Positions 50,231 to 61,474 of a stretch of 64,000 bases of DNA are shown piece after piece. Numbering within the stretch: the first letter of the stretch is position 1; every line of letters starts with the position of its first letter. The notes under the pieces were generated by a model. The model saw only the letters and a program-made list of their open reading frames with translations, had not been told where the DNA came from and made no database searches. Origin of the DNA: Pratylenchus scribneri (Eukaryota > Nematoda > Chromadorea > Rhabditida > Pratylenchidae); contig JAQSEB010000004.1 in the NCBI GenBank assembly GCA_030063045.1, positions 3,410,001 through 3,474,000 of the forward strand. The letters are read 5' to 3'. Both the position numbers and the translations under genes were made by a program.

Positions 50231-51778
50231 ATGATTCAATTTTGGAGAATGTTTTCCCTCCCCTATTTTGTTCCTCGTTTTCTGTTGCTTTTTATTTTGC
50301 TCGGAATTTTACGAAAATTTTGGGTTGGCCAAAAGGCAATGGAATTTGTGAGGAAATGTTCGGCGGATGTTGCTTTCAACAAATTGGTTTAGAGATGATT
50401 CAAAATATTATTTGTATTTTTGATTCATTCTGCAGATTGCAAATTCGAACATCAATTCCAGTCTGTCAGTATTTTCTGACAATGAAAAACCAATTTTGAT
50501 AATGTTCCTGAATGAACATATCATCCAAATGACATTGAATTGGTTGTGCAATACTCGCCAAATGGAGGGTAATTTGGACTGATTAAAGTAATAAATTGTT
50601 CAATGAAATTGAAAAGATGTTCATGATCGCCTCCTTCTGATCACGATGGATCCAATTGCCGATCAAGAATTGGGTCGATTATGGCCAAATGTACGGAGAT
50701 TGAATCTGGATTTGCCCTGCCTTCGATGTCCATTTCGCTATGGAGGTTCATTCCATTATTCTCAATTTATTCCTTCCCCTATTAAAGATGGACCATATCA
50801 ACTCTTTTTTGTGCTCAGGGCCAGTATTGCACGAATTTTTGTGGAAATGGGCCAATCTTTTTGGATGATCCAACAGGTGAATTTGAATTAATGGAATTGA
50901 CATTCAGTGGACCAATTTAGGACACTTTTTGGAGGCAAAATTTACTTCAAATTGGAATTGAGCATAAAAAGGGTATAACAATTTTGAATATATTTTCCAT
51001 TCATTTAATTTTGAAGAATATCTCAACACCGATATTCTTTTCGATCGAGCCAATCAAAATGGTCGGCTGATTGCTGGCGGCTATTTTTATTCTCGTTCAA
51101 CAAAAGGGTCGAAAGAATTTTTCAGGAAATTGGCTGATGATTTGATGGAAAAATATATTCCGGATAATGGTCATTCAAATGGGTTAAAATATTTCATTGT
51201 TTTATTTTCAGTTTGGATGTCACGAATGTGCTCAATTGAATGGAAAACGACAAAATGCGGATTTATTCCCTTCAAAATGATCACAAATTGGCAATGGATT
51301 TATGAAGGCCGGAAGAATGGTGCCAATTAAAGGGAATATGGGAGATATTCCCCTTTGCTACCAGCAGATTCATTGCCCGCATTGATTCAATTTGATGGAG
51401 AAACCCAAAATGGAGGAAAATTGACAAAAATGAATTCATTTGGATTTTATTTTCTCGATGAGGATGGCCAAAAATGCAAATTTTCTACAATTGAGGTATA
51501 ATTTAGAGGGAATATTTTTTAATTTGGATATTCATTTAAAAAAGGATGCAATTCAAATGATGGACAAAATTGGATGGTCAAATTCATCCATCAATTCTCA
51601 TAATTATCCTTCATATAGTCAGTGGCAATTCGGCATTTATCAAGTAAATCCTCTGATAAATAATAATTTAATATCATTTTAGGCATTTATTCAACAATTT
51701 TACAAATATTCAGCAACGGAATGGCTTCTCAACCATTTCATCTATCCAAATGCCCATTTTTTCATGCTCACAATTTAA
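50231..51778 (+). CDS. Nucleotide-diphospho-sugar transferase (type II, GT77-like fold)
   Basis: Likely Golgi glycosyltransferase. N-terminal MIQFWRMFSLPYF is followed by a hydrophobic anchor, FVPRFLLLFILLGILRKFW. The luminal part reads KPILIMFLNEHIIQMTLNWL, VHDRLLLITMDPIADQELGR, LFFVLRASIARIFVEMGQSF, and WMIQQDTFWRQNL, where QD-x-FW fits the metal or donor site region of this clan. Then EYLNTDILFDRANQNGRLIA, GGYFYSRSTKGSKEFFRKLA, WKTTKCGFIPFKMITNWQWI, DSLPALIQFDGE and MNSFGFYFLDEDGQKC. It ends WLLNHFIYPNAHFFMLTI. Splice joins keep frame from the TM exon to the stop. No substrate can be assigned. It converges with the next gene, leaving only 26 bases between the stop codons. Confidence 0.75.
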
Positions 51779-51804
51779 ATTTAGTGTACAATTTGTTTTG
51801 TTTA

Positions 51805-52445
51805 TTAATTGTTATTCCCTTCTTCCTCCTCTTTCTGCTTTTCCTCACAATTTTCTGTATTTTCTTCCAATTTTGCGCTAAACATTTGATCATATCGTCT
51901 CTGTTCGAGTACAGCAAAACTGCAAATATGAATATAAAAAATTAAATTAAGAAAAAACTAAAATATTATCACATTTTATTGAGCAACATATAGGCCATGA
52001 ATTCCAACATCAGGCCAGCCAAAATGGCATGTGTCAATGGTTCACGATGATAATACCCATAATACCTGTTGGATTAATTTATTTTTTTTATAATATTAAT
52101 TTATTGGCCTTAACCAAGAATGGAGCAAAATAAAGAAAAGAGTGGCCACACAAATTCCATGAAAATGCCATTTTCCCCCTTCGGTCCCTTTGTACACCTC
52201 GCGGGCACAAAGCAACATGGCCAAAATGATGAGAAGGGCGAAAAAATCGGGTTGGCTAGTGATGAACTATTAATGGAAAATTTGCATAAAATAAAAATGA
52301 AGCATTAAACTAATTGAATGAGTGCCCGAATGGTGACAACTAAGGCCAAAATGTAAATGAGGATTAGCTGGAAAATTTGGAGGGGCCGAAGTGGACGTTG
52401 GGATCGGAATTGAGCCCGCAAACGATGGAATAAATTTAATAACAT
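51805..52445 (-). CDS. Small multi-pass membrane protein, unidentified
   Basis: Four exons, about 160 residues. The N-terminus is basic (MLLNLFHRLRAQFRSQRPLR). Helices follow: IFQLILIYILALVVTIRALI, FFALLIILAMLLCAREVY, WHFHGICVATLFFILLHSWL and HAILAGLMLEFMAYMLLNKM. The loop between the last two is YYGYYHREPLT. The tail is a charged, Glu-rich helix (EENTENCEEKQKEEEGNNN). I do not recognise the family. Exon phases are consistent, so it is probably a real gene. Its 3' end almost meets that of the glycosyltransferase. Confidence 0.7.
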
Positions 52446-52658
52446 TTTTTGTGAAAAAAATTTACTAAAATTTTATTTATCTGCTTCTGAGCATAGAGTG
52501 CACAAAAATTAGACCCAATCAAAAATCGACAATTTATTTCTATGGGAGGCGATTTGTTTATTTCCACAGAGCAAAAGAAAACTTTCGAATTGATGGAGAA
52601 AAGTTGGATAAACTATAATATTTCATTTATGAACATTTTATTCCCTAATAAAGATGAA

Positions 52659-52822
52659 TTTGCTGCCTATTCAGTTTTTAATTAATAATATTAAAAAAAA
52701 CTTGGTTTATCTTCGTTTTGAAGATTGAAGAGACAATACATTTGCTGCCAATTCAGTTTTTAATTAATAATATTAAAAAAAACTTGGTTTATCTTCGTTT
52801 TGAAGATTGAAGAGACAATACA
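52659..52822. repeat. 82-bp tandem duplication
   Basis: Two copies of an 82-bp unit starting TTTGCTGCC, differing at about one base. A recent duplication in intergenic DNA. Confidence 0.9.
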
Positions 52823-53195
52823 AATTTTAAAACATTAAATATGCCCTAAATTTAATTTCACATTCTAGGTAAAAGGGAAATAAAGAAGAAAGGACAGCTT
52901 TGATCCATGCCCTCTGGACAGTTCAGTTCACACTCACATACAGTAGTCCCATATTATTTTACTTTTAATAAATTTTTAGCAATTATATGCAAAATTCTCA
53001 AAAAAAAATTCACAAAATGCATTAAATAATATTAATATTATTATATTTTTTTGTTTCGTCTGATGTCCTCTAAAATTTTGATAAGTAATTTATTTTATTG
53101 TTTATATATAATAAAAATGTAGCTCTTGTTTTCAAGAAAAATAATATCAAAAAAGAATTGAAAAAGAAAAATTAATTTAGCTAGTAATTCTGATT

Positions 53196-54068
53196 TTTTG
53201 TGTTTTTAGTTAAATTCCGATTTTTTGTGTTTTTAATAGAATTCTGATTTTTTGTGTTTTTAGTTGAATTTTGATTTTTTGTGTTTTTATTTTAATTCTG
53301 ATTTTTTGTGTTTTTAGTTAAATTCTGATTTTTGTGTTTTTAGTTTAATTCTGATTTTTGTGTTTTTAGTTTAATTCTGATTTTTTGTGTTTTTAGTTTA
53401 ATTCTGATTTTTTGTGTTTTTAGTTTAATTCTGATTTTTGTGTTTTTAGTTAAATTCTGATTTTTTTGTGTTTTTAGTTGAATTCTGATTTTTTGTGTTT
53501 TTTATTTTAATTCTGATTTTTTGTGTTTTTAGTTAAATTCTGATTTTTGTGTTTTTAGTTTAATTCTGATTTTTGTGTTTTTAGTTTAATTCTGATTTTT
53601 TGTGTTTTTAGTTTAATTCTGATTTTTGTGTTTTTAGTTAAATTCTGATTTTTGTGTTTTTAGTTAAATTCTGATTTTTTGTGTTTTTAGTTTAATTCTG
53701 ATTTTTTGTGTTTTTAGTTTAATTCTGATTTTTGTGTTTTTAGTTTAATTCTGATTTTTTGTGTTTTTAGTTTAATTCTGATTTTTGTGTTTTTAGTTTA
53801 ATTCTGATTTTTGTGTTTTTAGTTTAATTCTGATTTTTGTGTTTTTAGTTAAATTCTGATTTTTTGTGTTTTTAGTTAAATTCTGATTTTTTGTGTTTTT
53901 AGTTTAATTCTGATTTTTTGTGTTTTTAGTTTTATTCTGATTTTTGTGTTTTTAGTTTAATTCTGATTTTTGTGTTTTTAGTTAAATTCTGATTTTTTTG
54001 TGTTTTTAGTTAAATTCTGATTTTTTTTGTTTTTAGCTAATTCTGATTTTTTGTGTTTTTAGTTTAAT
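53196..54068. repeat. 26-bp minisatellite with splice-acceptor-like units
   Basis: About 33 head-to-tail copies of a unit close to AATTCTGATTTTTTGTGTTT followed by TTAGTT. Copies differ mainly in the length of the T run (4-7) and in the bases after TTTTTAG (TTTAA, TTAAA or TTGAA). Each unit carries GTGTTTTTAG, close to a nematode 3' splice site. Confidence 0.95.
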
Positions 54069-54076
54069 TCTTATCG

Positions 54077-54213
54077 AGACGCGTCGATTGATGTATAATT
54101 TGCCGGGGTTTGGTTCAAAAACAAATGAGTTATAAACCAAAATATGGTCCAAACGGTTTAATACTTTGAATTTTGGCCAAATCTCGACAAATTATACATC
54201 AATCGACGCGTCT
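54077..54213. mobile_element. Fold-back element with 26-bp inverted repeats
   Basis: Perfect 26-bp inverted repeats (54077-54102 and 54188-54213) whose outer part reads AGACGCGTCGATTGATGTAT. The core GGTTCAAAAAC and GGTTTAATACT resembles family 1 elements. It abuts the end of the minisatellite. Confidence 0.75.
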
Positions 54214-54836
54214 GGCGTCTCGATGAGCTCTATAAAATAGCTAAATGGTTTGGGGGTCTGGGATCAAGCACAAAAAACCGATCTCTCGGCAAAAGAACCC
54301 AATCTCTTGGCAAAAAACCTTTTACTCTTTTTAATTATAATTTAACATATAAACCTGAAAGTATTATTATTATCACCTATATTAACTTGTCTTGTCATTT
54401 GTGTTCAAAATATTGAATTTTAGAATTATCACTTAACTGCGAAATTTTCTGAAAATTTTAAATGTCGCCAAAAATTTTATAAAATTTTATCACTTTTTGA
54501 GGCCAATTTTATTAAAATTTTTCCTACAAAAACGAGGCCTCCTCAAACCTTTTACCAAAATTAAAATTTTAACCAATAAAGGAATTTTTTATTCTATTTT
54601 TCATCAATTATTTTACAAATTTTTGTCATTATTTTATTTTGTTATTTTTTGCAATTTTCATTAATTGTAAATATTGGTTGAATATTTATCAAAATTATTC
54701 CATTCATTCATTACATTAATTCAGTATGAACATATATGAGTGATTGATAGATGAATATCAAATAAATACATCATAATTTAATAATACTTTTCGAGTTAAA
54801 TAATGTTAAAATTCCAACACCCAAATCAATTTCCCA
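54214..54836. other. Intergenic, AT-rich
   Basis: No gene seen. Contains GATCTCTCGGCAAAAGAACC and a degenerate second copy, then very AT-rich DNA. Confidence 0.45.
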
Positions 54837-57337
54837 TCAAGATTTTCTTCTTGTAAAAGGAAAAGCTGCTGTTCCTCCTGCGGTTGTTGATGAAATTGTG
54901 GAGCACCGGGAAGATGGGAAAATACGTCGACACGGTCTTTTGGCCGACTTTTCTTTAATTTGCAACAAATCCACCACCGATGAAGAAGAATTAAAATCTG
55001 AAGGTGTGAATGGCCGTTTCCTTAAAAAATGAATATTAAATTTATTTCTGATTGATCATGTTTCAAATTACCTGCTCAAAATATCCGCATTTGATGAATT
55101 CTCTGCACATTGTTTTGGCCTTTCTGATATTTTGTACGGCAAAATGTATGAATTTTTGTCATTTTCTTTTAAATCGTCAATGGCAAATGAAGTAAATTCG
55201 ACCAAATTTTCTTCCAAAATTTCCTCTTTCAATTCACTCATTTGGCGCATTTCTTCACGAATTAGCAATTCGGCCAATTTCCTTGCCAGCGATGAATTAT
55301 TTGCTAATAAATTAGAGATTAATTAAAATATTTTAATTAATTTACTTATTATTTTGTGAAGCGGTGTTTGTTCCACAATTTCATTCTCCCCATTTTTATT
55401 CTTCTCTCTTTCCAAATTAATTTTCTTCTCCGGTGTTTCGGGTACATATGCACGAATTCGTCGTTTTTCCAATTCTTTCCCTAATTTCATTTTTTGACTC
55501 AATGCTGAAATTCCGGCAGGTGGATCTAATAAAAAATAAATTTTATTTTAAATTTAATTAATTTACCAATAATTTTTTTGGGTGCTGAATTTCCTCCAAA
55601 TCTTGCGAATCTATTTTTGCCATTTCCAAATCTTCTTCCCATTGCCAAAGTTCTCGACTGAAATTGTGGTTTTTTTGGTGCCAAAGTGAGTTGTTCTTTT
55701 TTCATTTCAATATTCCTCAATTTTGTTCCCTTCTTTTTCTTTCCTTTTTTGACATTTTCCTTTTCTTCTTCCCAATTTTCATTTTCGTCGTCGAATTTTT
55801 CTATTTTCATCAAAAAATGTTCCAATTTGTCCATTCGTTTATTTTTGTACTCTCTCAAATCAATTCGATTTGGTCGTCCATTCTTCTAAAAATAAATTCA
55901 TTTTATGCCCTCCAAAATTGCCAATTTTACCTGCGGATTGCTTTCTTGCGGTTTAAATGGTTCCAATTCGGTTGGAATTTCAATGCCCAATTGTTCATAA
56001 ATTGAAACCAAATAAAATGGCAATTCCTCGATGAATTCATCGCAGAGAACATCCTCAATGAATTGATGGAATTGTTCCGGATCAGTGCATAGCAAATATA
56101 AATGACGAAGTCGACCAACAATCTTAATTAAATTAAATAAATAATTTAAATTTAAAAATACATTTTTTGTTGCCAATTGGGTGGGCGTAATTGATTCGAA
56201 TAATGATGGACGATGGAATTGTCGATGAGCACTGTTTTTCCTTTGCGGCTGTTTTCTTGGTTCAGTGAGGAAATTTATTATTCCAATCGATGAAGAGGTT
56301 GAGGATGTACTTGGATTGTTGGTGGCACTCTATAAATAATTAATAAAGTTGAGTGAGAATTTTTAAGGCAGTATTTAATATGGTGAAAAATTATTGAAAG
56401 GACGAAAAGATTATAGCGGTTCAATGGTTTGTCTTAAACCTCCAAAGTCCAAACCATATACTCAAACCCAAATAATGTAAATCTTGTAAAGATGTATCGA
56501 AATAATATCGTTTTAGTCAAAATTGTAGGGTATTAAATTCAAACCATCTTACGTTTTTTGGTTCAAAACTAATTTAAAATTGGTTAAAGCCAAACCTCCA
56601 AATTTGAGTGTAACGTTTGGGGAGGAGGGCCTAGAACAAACCACTAAACCAATATAATGTTTTTATGATTTATAATGGTTTTTTGCCATTTTAAATACTT
56701 CCAAATTTTTAATATATTTAATGTTTAAATGCTTTTTTTTATTGGTAAACCTTTTTAATATCCTGAATTTTTGGTGCATTTGTTGGTGATGAAAATCGAA
56801 GTAAATACATTTCGAGTAAGCAAAGTAATTCCGAATGGCATCTTTTCTTGGCTAAATCATTTTCATTACAATTAATTGAACAGTCATAATTTTCCTGTGC
56901 CATTTTTTGGAATATTTTTTGCAGTAATGAATTATTCATTTCCTACAAATATAGTTTATTTTACTCAATTATAATTAAAATTAAACCTGAATTGTTTGTT
57001 CCGAATAGCTGGGATATTGTTTTTGATGCAATACCAGCAGAGAATTTAGCACAATTTGATAGCAAATTAATGAACCTTCTGCTCATTTTGTGTCGAAAAT
57101 TTTGTTCAAATTCATTAAACTTTTTGACAATTTCACTGGACAAACAAGTAAGCAAAGTTGGTTCTTAAATTTTTGGATTAAATTAACTTTTAAACACAAA
57201 AATTGAATCAAACCTATTTCGATGATTTCGGTTGTCCTTTTTGCCAATTTCCTGGATGTTCTTCTTTCTGCTAATTTATTGGCACATTTCTCGTCATCCT
57301 CTAATTCAGTTGATGTATTATTTTTGCTCGAATTCAT
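54837..57337 (-). CDS. Uncharacterised basic protein with TP motifs
   Basis: Not recognised. The start MNSSKNNTSTELEDDEKCAN leads to a helical region, SSEIVKKFNEFEQNFRHKMS with RRFINLLSNCAKFSAGIASK, then EMNNSLLQKIFQKMAQEN. A Ser/Thr-rich linker follows (SATNNPSTSSTSSSIG). The most structured part is IVGRLRHLYLLCTDPEQFHQ, FIEDVLCDEFIEELPFYLVS, IYEQLGIEIPTELEPF. A Lys/Glu-rich stretch and an Arg-rich block (MGRRFGNGKNRFARFGG) come next. The C-terminus has possible CDK sites: AYVPETPEKK and KRPFTPSDFNS. The join at about 56940-56985 does not keep frame by the obvious sites. It may be a nuclear, cell-cycle-regulated protein, but this rests on composition only. One intron holds a family 1 element. 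Confidence 0.55.
56411..56659. mobile_element. Short inverted-repeat element (family 1), second copy
   Basis: Left end ATTATAGCGGTTCAATGGTT and right end AACAAACCACTAAACCAATA form imperfect inverted repeats of about 27 bp. It shares GGTTCAAAACTA, ATTGGTTAAA and the GTGGTTTG terminus with the copy in the PDK intron. Also intronic. Confidence 0.65.
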
Positions 57338-57912
57338 CTAAAATTATATTTAAAAAGAATTCAATCCAATAATACAAAAAATAAATTCATTGAATGAAAT
57401 ATCAATTAAATTAACAAATTTAATGAAAAATAATAAAGGTTCAATAATTTAATTAAAATTAACAATTTAAACAATTCAAAATAACTGGAATTGATGAAAT
57501 TTGGCATCATCCATCACATTTAAATAATTTGCATTTCACCACAAAAATTCATTCCAAATTTAAACATTATTGATTGGAATTATCATCAAAAGAATGCCGA
57601 TTCATTATTGTAGGTTGAATCCAACGAAACATCATTTGGATTTGGACTGCAACCGCGCAAATTGTAATTGTAATGTTGGCCACTGCTTGATCTAAATTTT
57701 ATCAAAATTATTTTTTCAAATTTTTAATGATGGACTGGACTTAAAAATAAGGGGTTTTTTGGTACTATTGCAGTTTATGGGATGGAAGGGAAAATGGAAG
57801 ATGATCATCCCCAGCTTCATCCTCTTCTTCTTCATTCTCAATCCTTTTTCCCTTCCATTCGGTAAATTGCAAAAATACCCAAGAAAATTCATCGTTTTTT
57901 TGGACTTTTTTT
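57338..57912. other. Intergenic or 3' region
   Basis: AT-rich. A Glu-rich frame around 57790-57850 (IENEEEEDEAGDDHL on the minus strand) could be a further exon of the REC114-like gene, but no in-phase join was found. Confidence 0.4.
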
Positions 57913-59826
57913 TTAAATGAATATAACCAACCGTCGATGTTTACGCGCCAGCTTTTTCTCCTCGCATTTCATCAATTCCTTCATCCGCTGTTTTTCCTCA
58001 CAAATTTTCCACACAGACGGTGTCACATTAACATGCCGTTTCCTTCCCTTCTTCGATCCTTCTCGGAGTATTGTAATTTGAGGTATTTGGGCAATAATTG
58101 GATTTTCGTGTGGCGGTGTTTCCGGGACCATCAAAACCGGTTCATTGTTGAATTCGGCCCTCGGCGGTGTTCGGATGAGTATTTCTTCATGCCGTTGAGG
58201 TGGAGGAGGAGATGCCCTTTGATTGAATAATTGGACATTTGGCATTGGCATTCCATCTTCAATTTGATGATGTTCGATGACTTCCACTGGAGGAGGAATT
58301 GGTGGTGGTGCCGGCGGTGTCTGTTGTTTCTTTTTATTGTTGGACTTTGCTTTTGGAATTGACATTGGCATAAGCGGTGGTTGTTGTTTATTGTTGTTTT
58401 GCATGGCCAAATTGACGGCTTCCACAAGAATTTGGCCCAATTCACGGACCGCCTCGACAGAAATCAAATTTGAAATATTCACTAAAACCAATTTTAATTA
58501 ATTTAATTTTTATTTAAATTACCATTGATTTGCCCAGCATCAGATTTTGCACTCAAATTAATTCCATTTGTGGCATTTGCATTGTTTTTCTCATTTCCAA
58601 ATGAAATTCCATCGGTTTGGGTGCACTAAAAAGTATGTTTAAATACCCAAAATGTTTTTATAAAAAAAATTTACGGCATCAACGAGTATTGGATTTGTAT
58701 TCCTCTCAATATTTCTCTTCCCAATCAAATCTTCTTTTGAACGCGAATGACCCGGCACTGGGCTTATCCTGAGAATTAAATAATTAAATTAAAATTGATT
58801 ATTTAATTAAACCGTGGTGATGGAATCCTTTGTCCTCCGGCCGATCGTTGATGACAATTTGCAATATCCAAAATAATTCCACCATTTCCTTCATCAATTT
58901 GTTGTTGTTTCCTTCCTCCCCCGTTCAATTCCCTCAATGCTTGCGACGGTAATAATTTTGCTCGGCTGCTATTTTGGCCGGCAGTGGAAGATAAATCCGA
59001 AATTGTGGAATGATCAGAGCAAATTGACACTAAAATTAAAATAAATTATAAATAATTAGTAAAAAACAAACAATTCATTAGGTCAGAACTATTTCCACTG
59101 GTATTCATATTCCGATTCGGCGCCCATTCTTCGTATGTTTTGATTGTGACATAACCGGCCACCGCCGAACAAAATGAATGCAACATTTCGGCCGTTGGGA
59201 ATTTAATACGGAATTTGTATCGGATTGAACCATCAATCTAGAGTAAAATATTAATTTTTAGTATAAAATTGTTTACAAAACTTGATCTTTGACGCAAAAA
59301 AGAAGTTTGCTCTCCTTGGAAATTAAATCATGGGAGAACAAAATTGGATGAATGCAAAATGCTTCCAGCTCATTGTAATTGTGGTAAATGCAAATGGATT
59401 TGCTCTGTTCATCCTTGAATTGAATCACCAATCGATCATTGAATCCTCGTTCAATTGTCTTGAAAATATTAAAATATTTACTCAAAAATTTAAAACAAAC
59501 AAAACCATTGGTTGTTTTCGTGTATCGCTCAGCCGATTGTACTTGTCCAATTGCCATGAATTTTGCTTTTGGTCATTGTGATTCCATTGTAGTAATTGCA
59601 ATGGATGATGTGTTGGCAATGGTTGAGTGGCCGATAATATCTTCTGCTGCTGATTTTGAATGCCCGCGATGAACTGGGATTGATGATGCTGCGGAAGGCG
59701 AATGGATGGCTGCGGTGGTTGACGAGGAGGAAACTTTGATGATGTTTGCTGGCGTTGTTCTTCATTTAAAAAATGCAATTGCGGGAACAGATTTGAATTA
59801 TTATTATTACGGCGATTCGGATTCAT
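57913..59826 (-). CDS. REC114-like meiotic recombination protein
   Basis: REC114 proteins promote meiotic double-strand breaks with MEI4 and use an N-terminal PH-like fold. After an Asn/Gln/Pro-rich leader (NPNRRNNNNSNLFPQLHF), the exons read WQLDKYNRLS, GFNDRLVIQFKDEQSKSICI, YHNYNELEAFCIHPILFS, SKLLFCVKDQ and IRYKFRIKFPTAEMLHSFCS, then AVAGYVTIK. These align in order with vertebrate REC114: WPLQRYARF, a beta strand pair, LLEGFSL, LLF and the FRVQF strand before the last helix. The remainder is disordered (SSTAGQNSSRAKLLPSQALR), with one helix (SVEAVRELGQILVEAVNLAM) that could be the partner-binding C-terminal segment. A proline-rich region (TPPAPPPIPPPVEVIEHHQ) with VPETPPHENP follows. The assignment is by eye; C. 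elegans relatives (DSB-1, DSB-2) are so divergent that a profile search is needed. Confidence 0.5.
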
Positions 59827-60013
59827 CTCTAAATCCTTAAAAAATTAATAAATTAATGCATAAAGTGGTATTTAAATTATAAAAATATTTAAATGAATGA
59901 TTTACATTAAATTCAATATATACTAAAAATTTGCATTTTTTATCAAAAGCATGAATAATTTTCAATAGCAATGAGGGAAGTTAATTTTCAATATCAATGA
60001 ATGTTTCTTCACT

Positions 60014-61017
60014 TTATATATCAACACAAAAATCATCTTCATCATCATCATCTTCAGCGTCATTGTAGTCAACTCCAATGTTAATTTTGAAATCGTTGTG
60101 CGAATCATCACCCTAAAAACCATTGAAATTTCTTAAATAGAAGAGAAGAGTATTTTAACCTTTTCCGGATGTATTAAGTTTGGATCCTTAATGCCAATTG
60201 TTTTCATTTTTGCTATGATTGCTTCCTCGTCATAAATTTTATCCATTTTTCGGCTGAATGTTTCTATGTTACTGTCGATCCAAGCCTGTTGCTTCTTATC
60301 AATTGCTCTCACTGGATCATTCAAAACCTAAAAAAAATATTTTCAAAATTTTAAATATTAAAGCATACTTTTCGACGTGGACAATATAATTCAATGGCAG
60401 CTTCCTTTATTAAATCATATGAATAAAGCTTGTCAATTAGATCCAATATGCACCGTTTTTCAGCATCAACAGAACTTCGACCAATTGCCTGCGTAATTTC
60501 TTTTTAATCAGTCAAAATATAATTCTTACCTCGCATTGAAGCTTGCAGCAATTCGATTGAACATTTACATTGACGTCCATAACTGCCTTATAACTTAAAT
60601 TTTAGTATATAATGAAAATATAATCAGCACATACTTTCCTTGTTCCTTATTGCATTTAATTTCGTCAACCATCTTTACACGGCCGGTTCGAATCAAACGA
60701 TCCATTGCTTTCTTAGCATTGTTTAAATCATAACCATGTACTTGTTGAAGCCGAATTTGCTTTAATGCATCAAGTGCCCGTGTCTGAATAGTAAATTTAA
60801 TGTTTTATTTTATTGTTCTATATTCTGACCTCTTCTTTATTCTGGTTCATGTTCATCAGGAAAGTTAATCCACGCTCTCCACTACTATGATAAAAACTGA
60901 TTGCTTTATATCCGGATTTTTGATGTTGTGGTGGTAAATGCTCGTCTGATTTGTTGCTTTCCTCTTCATTCTCTTGGATTCATTGAATTCCAAATCATTT
61001 TCATTATTGTTCACCAT
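60014..61017 (-). CDS. Uncharacterised protein with acidic C-terminus
   Basis: Not recognised. An N-terminal start MVNNNENDLEFNE is in a different frame from what follows (NEEESNKSDEHLPPQHQKSG). The main part reads YKAISFYHSSGERGLTFLMN, TRALDALKQIRLQQVHGYDL, NNAKKAMDRLIRTGRVKMVD, AIGRSSVDAEKRCILDLIDK, LYSYDLIKEAAIELYCPRRK and AWIDSNIETFSRKMDKIYDE. It ends in a run of Asp/Glu (NDAEDDDDDEDDFCVDI). Mostly helical and charged, no signal peptide or membrane segment. Exon joins after the first are in phase. It lies 187 bases upstream of the REC114-like gene on the same strand and 458 bases from the divergent FPGS gene, so a shared promoter region and an operon with REC114 are both possible. Confidence 0.6.
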
Positions 61018-61474
61018 AATTTTTATTTTTCTGAATGAAATATTGTTTTAAATCAAATTCATAGATCCTAGCCGCCTAGGCTAGTTTCATTTCCAATTTG
61101 TTAAATTGAAAACTATGTAGAATAGAAAATACACAATTCCATATATTATTGGCCGTCCTTATTGTAATGTCGAATATATTCTTGTAATTGTTTCTTTTAT
61201 TGGAATATGTCTTATAAATAAATCCGAATAAACAATAAATATCAGTTCACAAATATCTTTCACAAATATCTTTATTCCAACTTGGTTTTTGGTTTACCAT
61301 AGTTTTATGTTTGCCGAAAAATAATGCGTGTGTTTATTGCAATGGTTTGGCTTCATGAGGCCACCATGCATTGTTTATTGATGAGATGTCTCTGGCCTCA
61401 ATTTTTGGCTCGTTTCAAGCCATAGAATTCGCAAAAAATTTCAATGACCACCATAATTTGCAGAGTTTTTAATA
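61018..61474. other. Divergent promoter region
   Basis: Head-to-head spacer of 457 bases. It contains GGCCACCATGCATTG near 61360 but no coherent gene. Confidence 0.5.

Noticed and set aside
53196..54068. CRISPR-like array
   Set aside because: Units are contiguous without unique spacers and the genome is eukaryotic.
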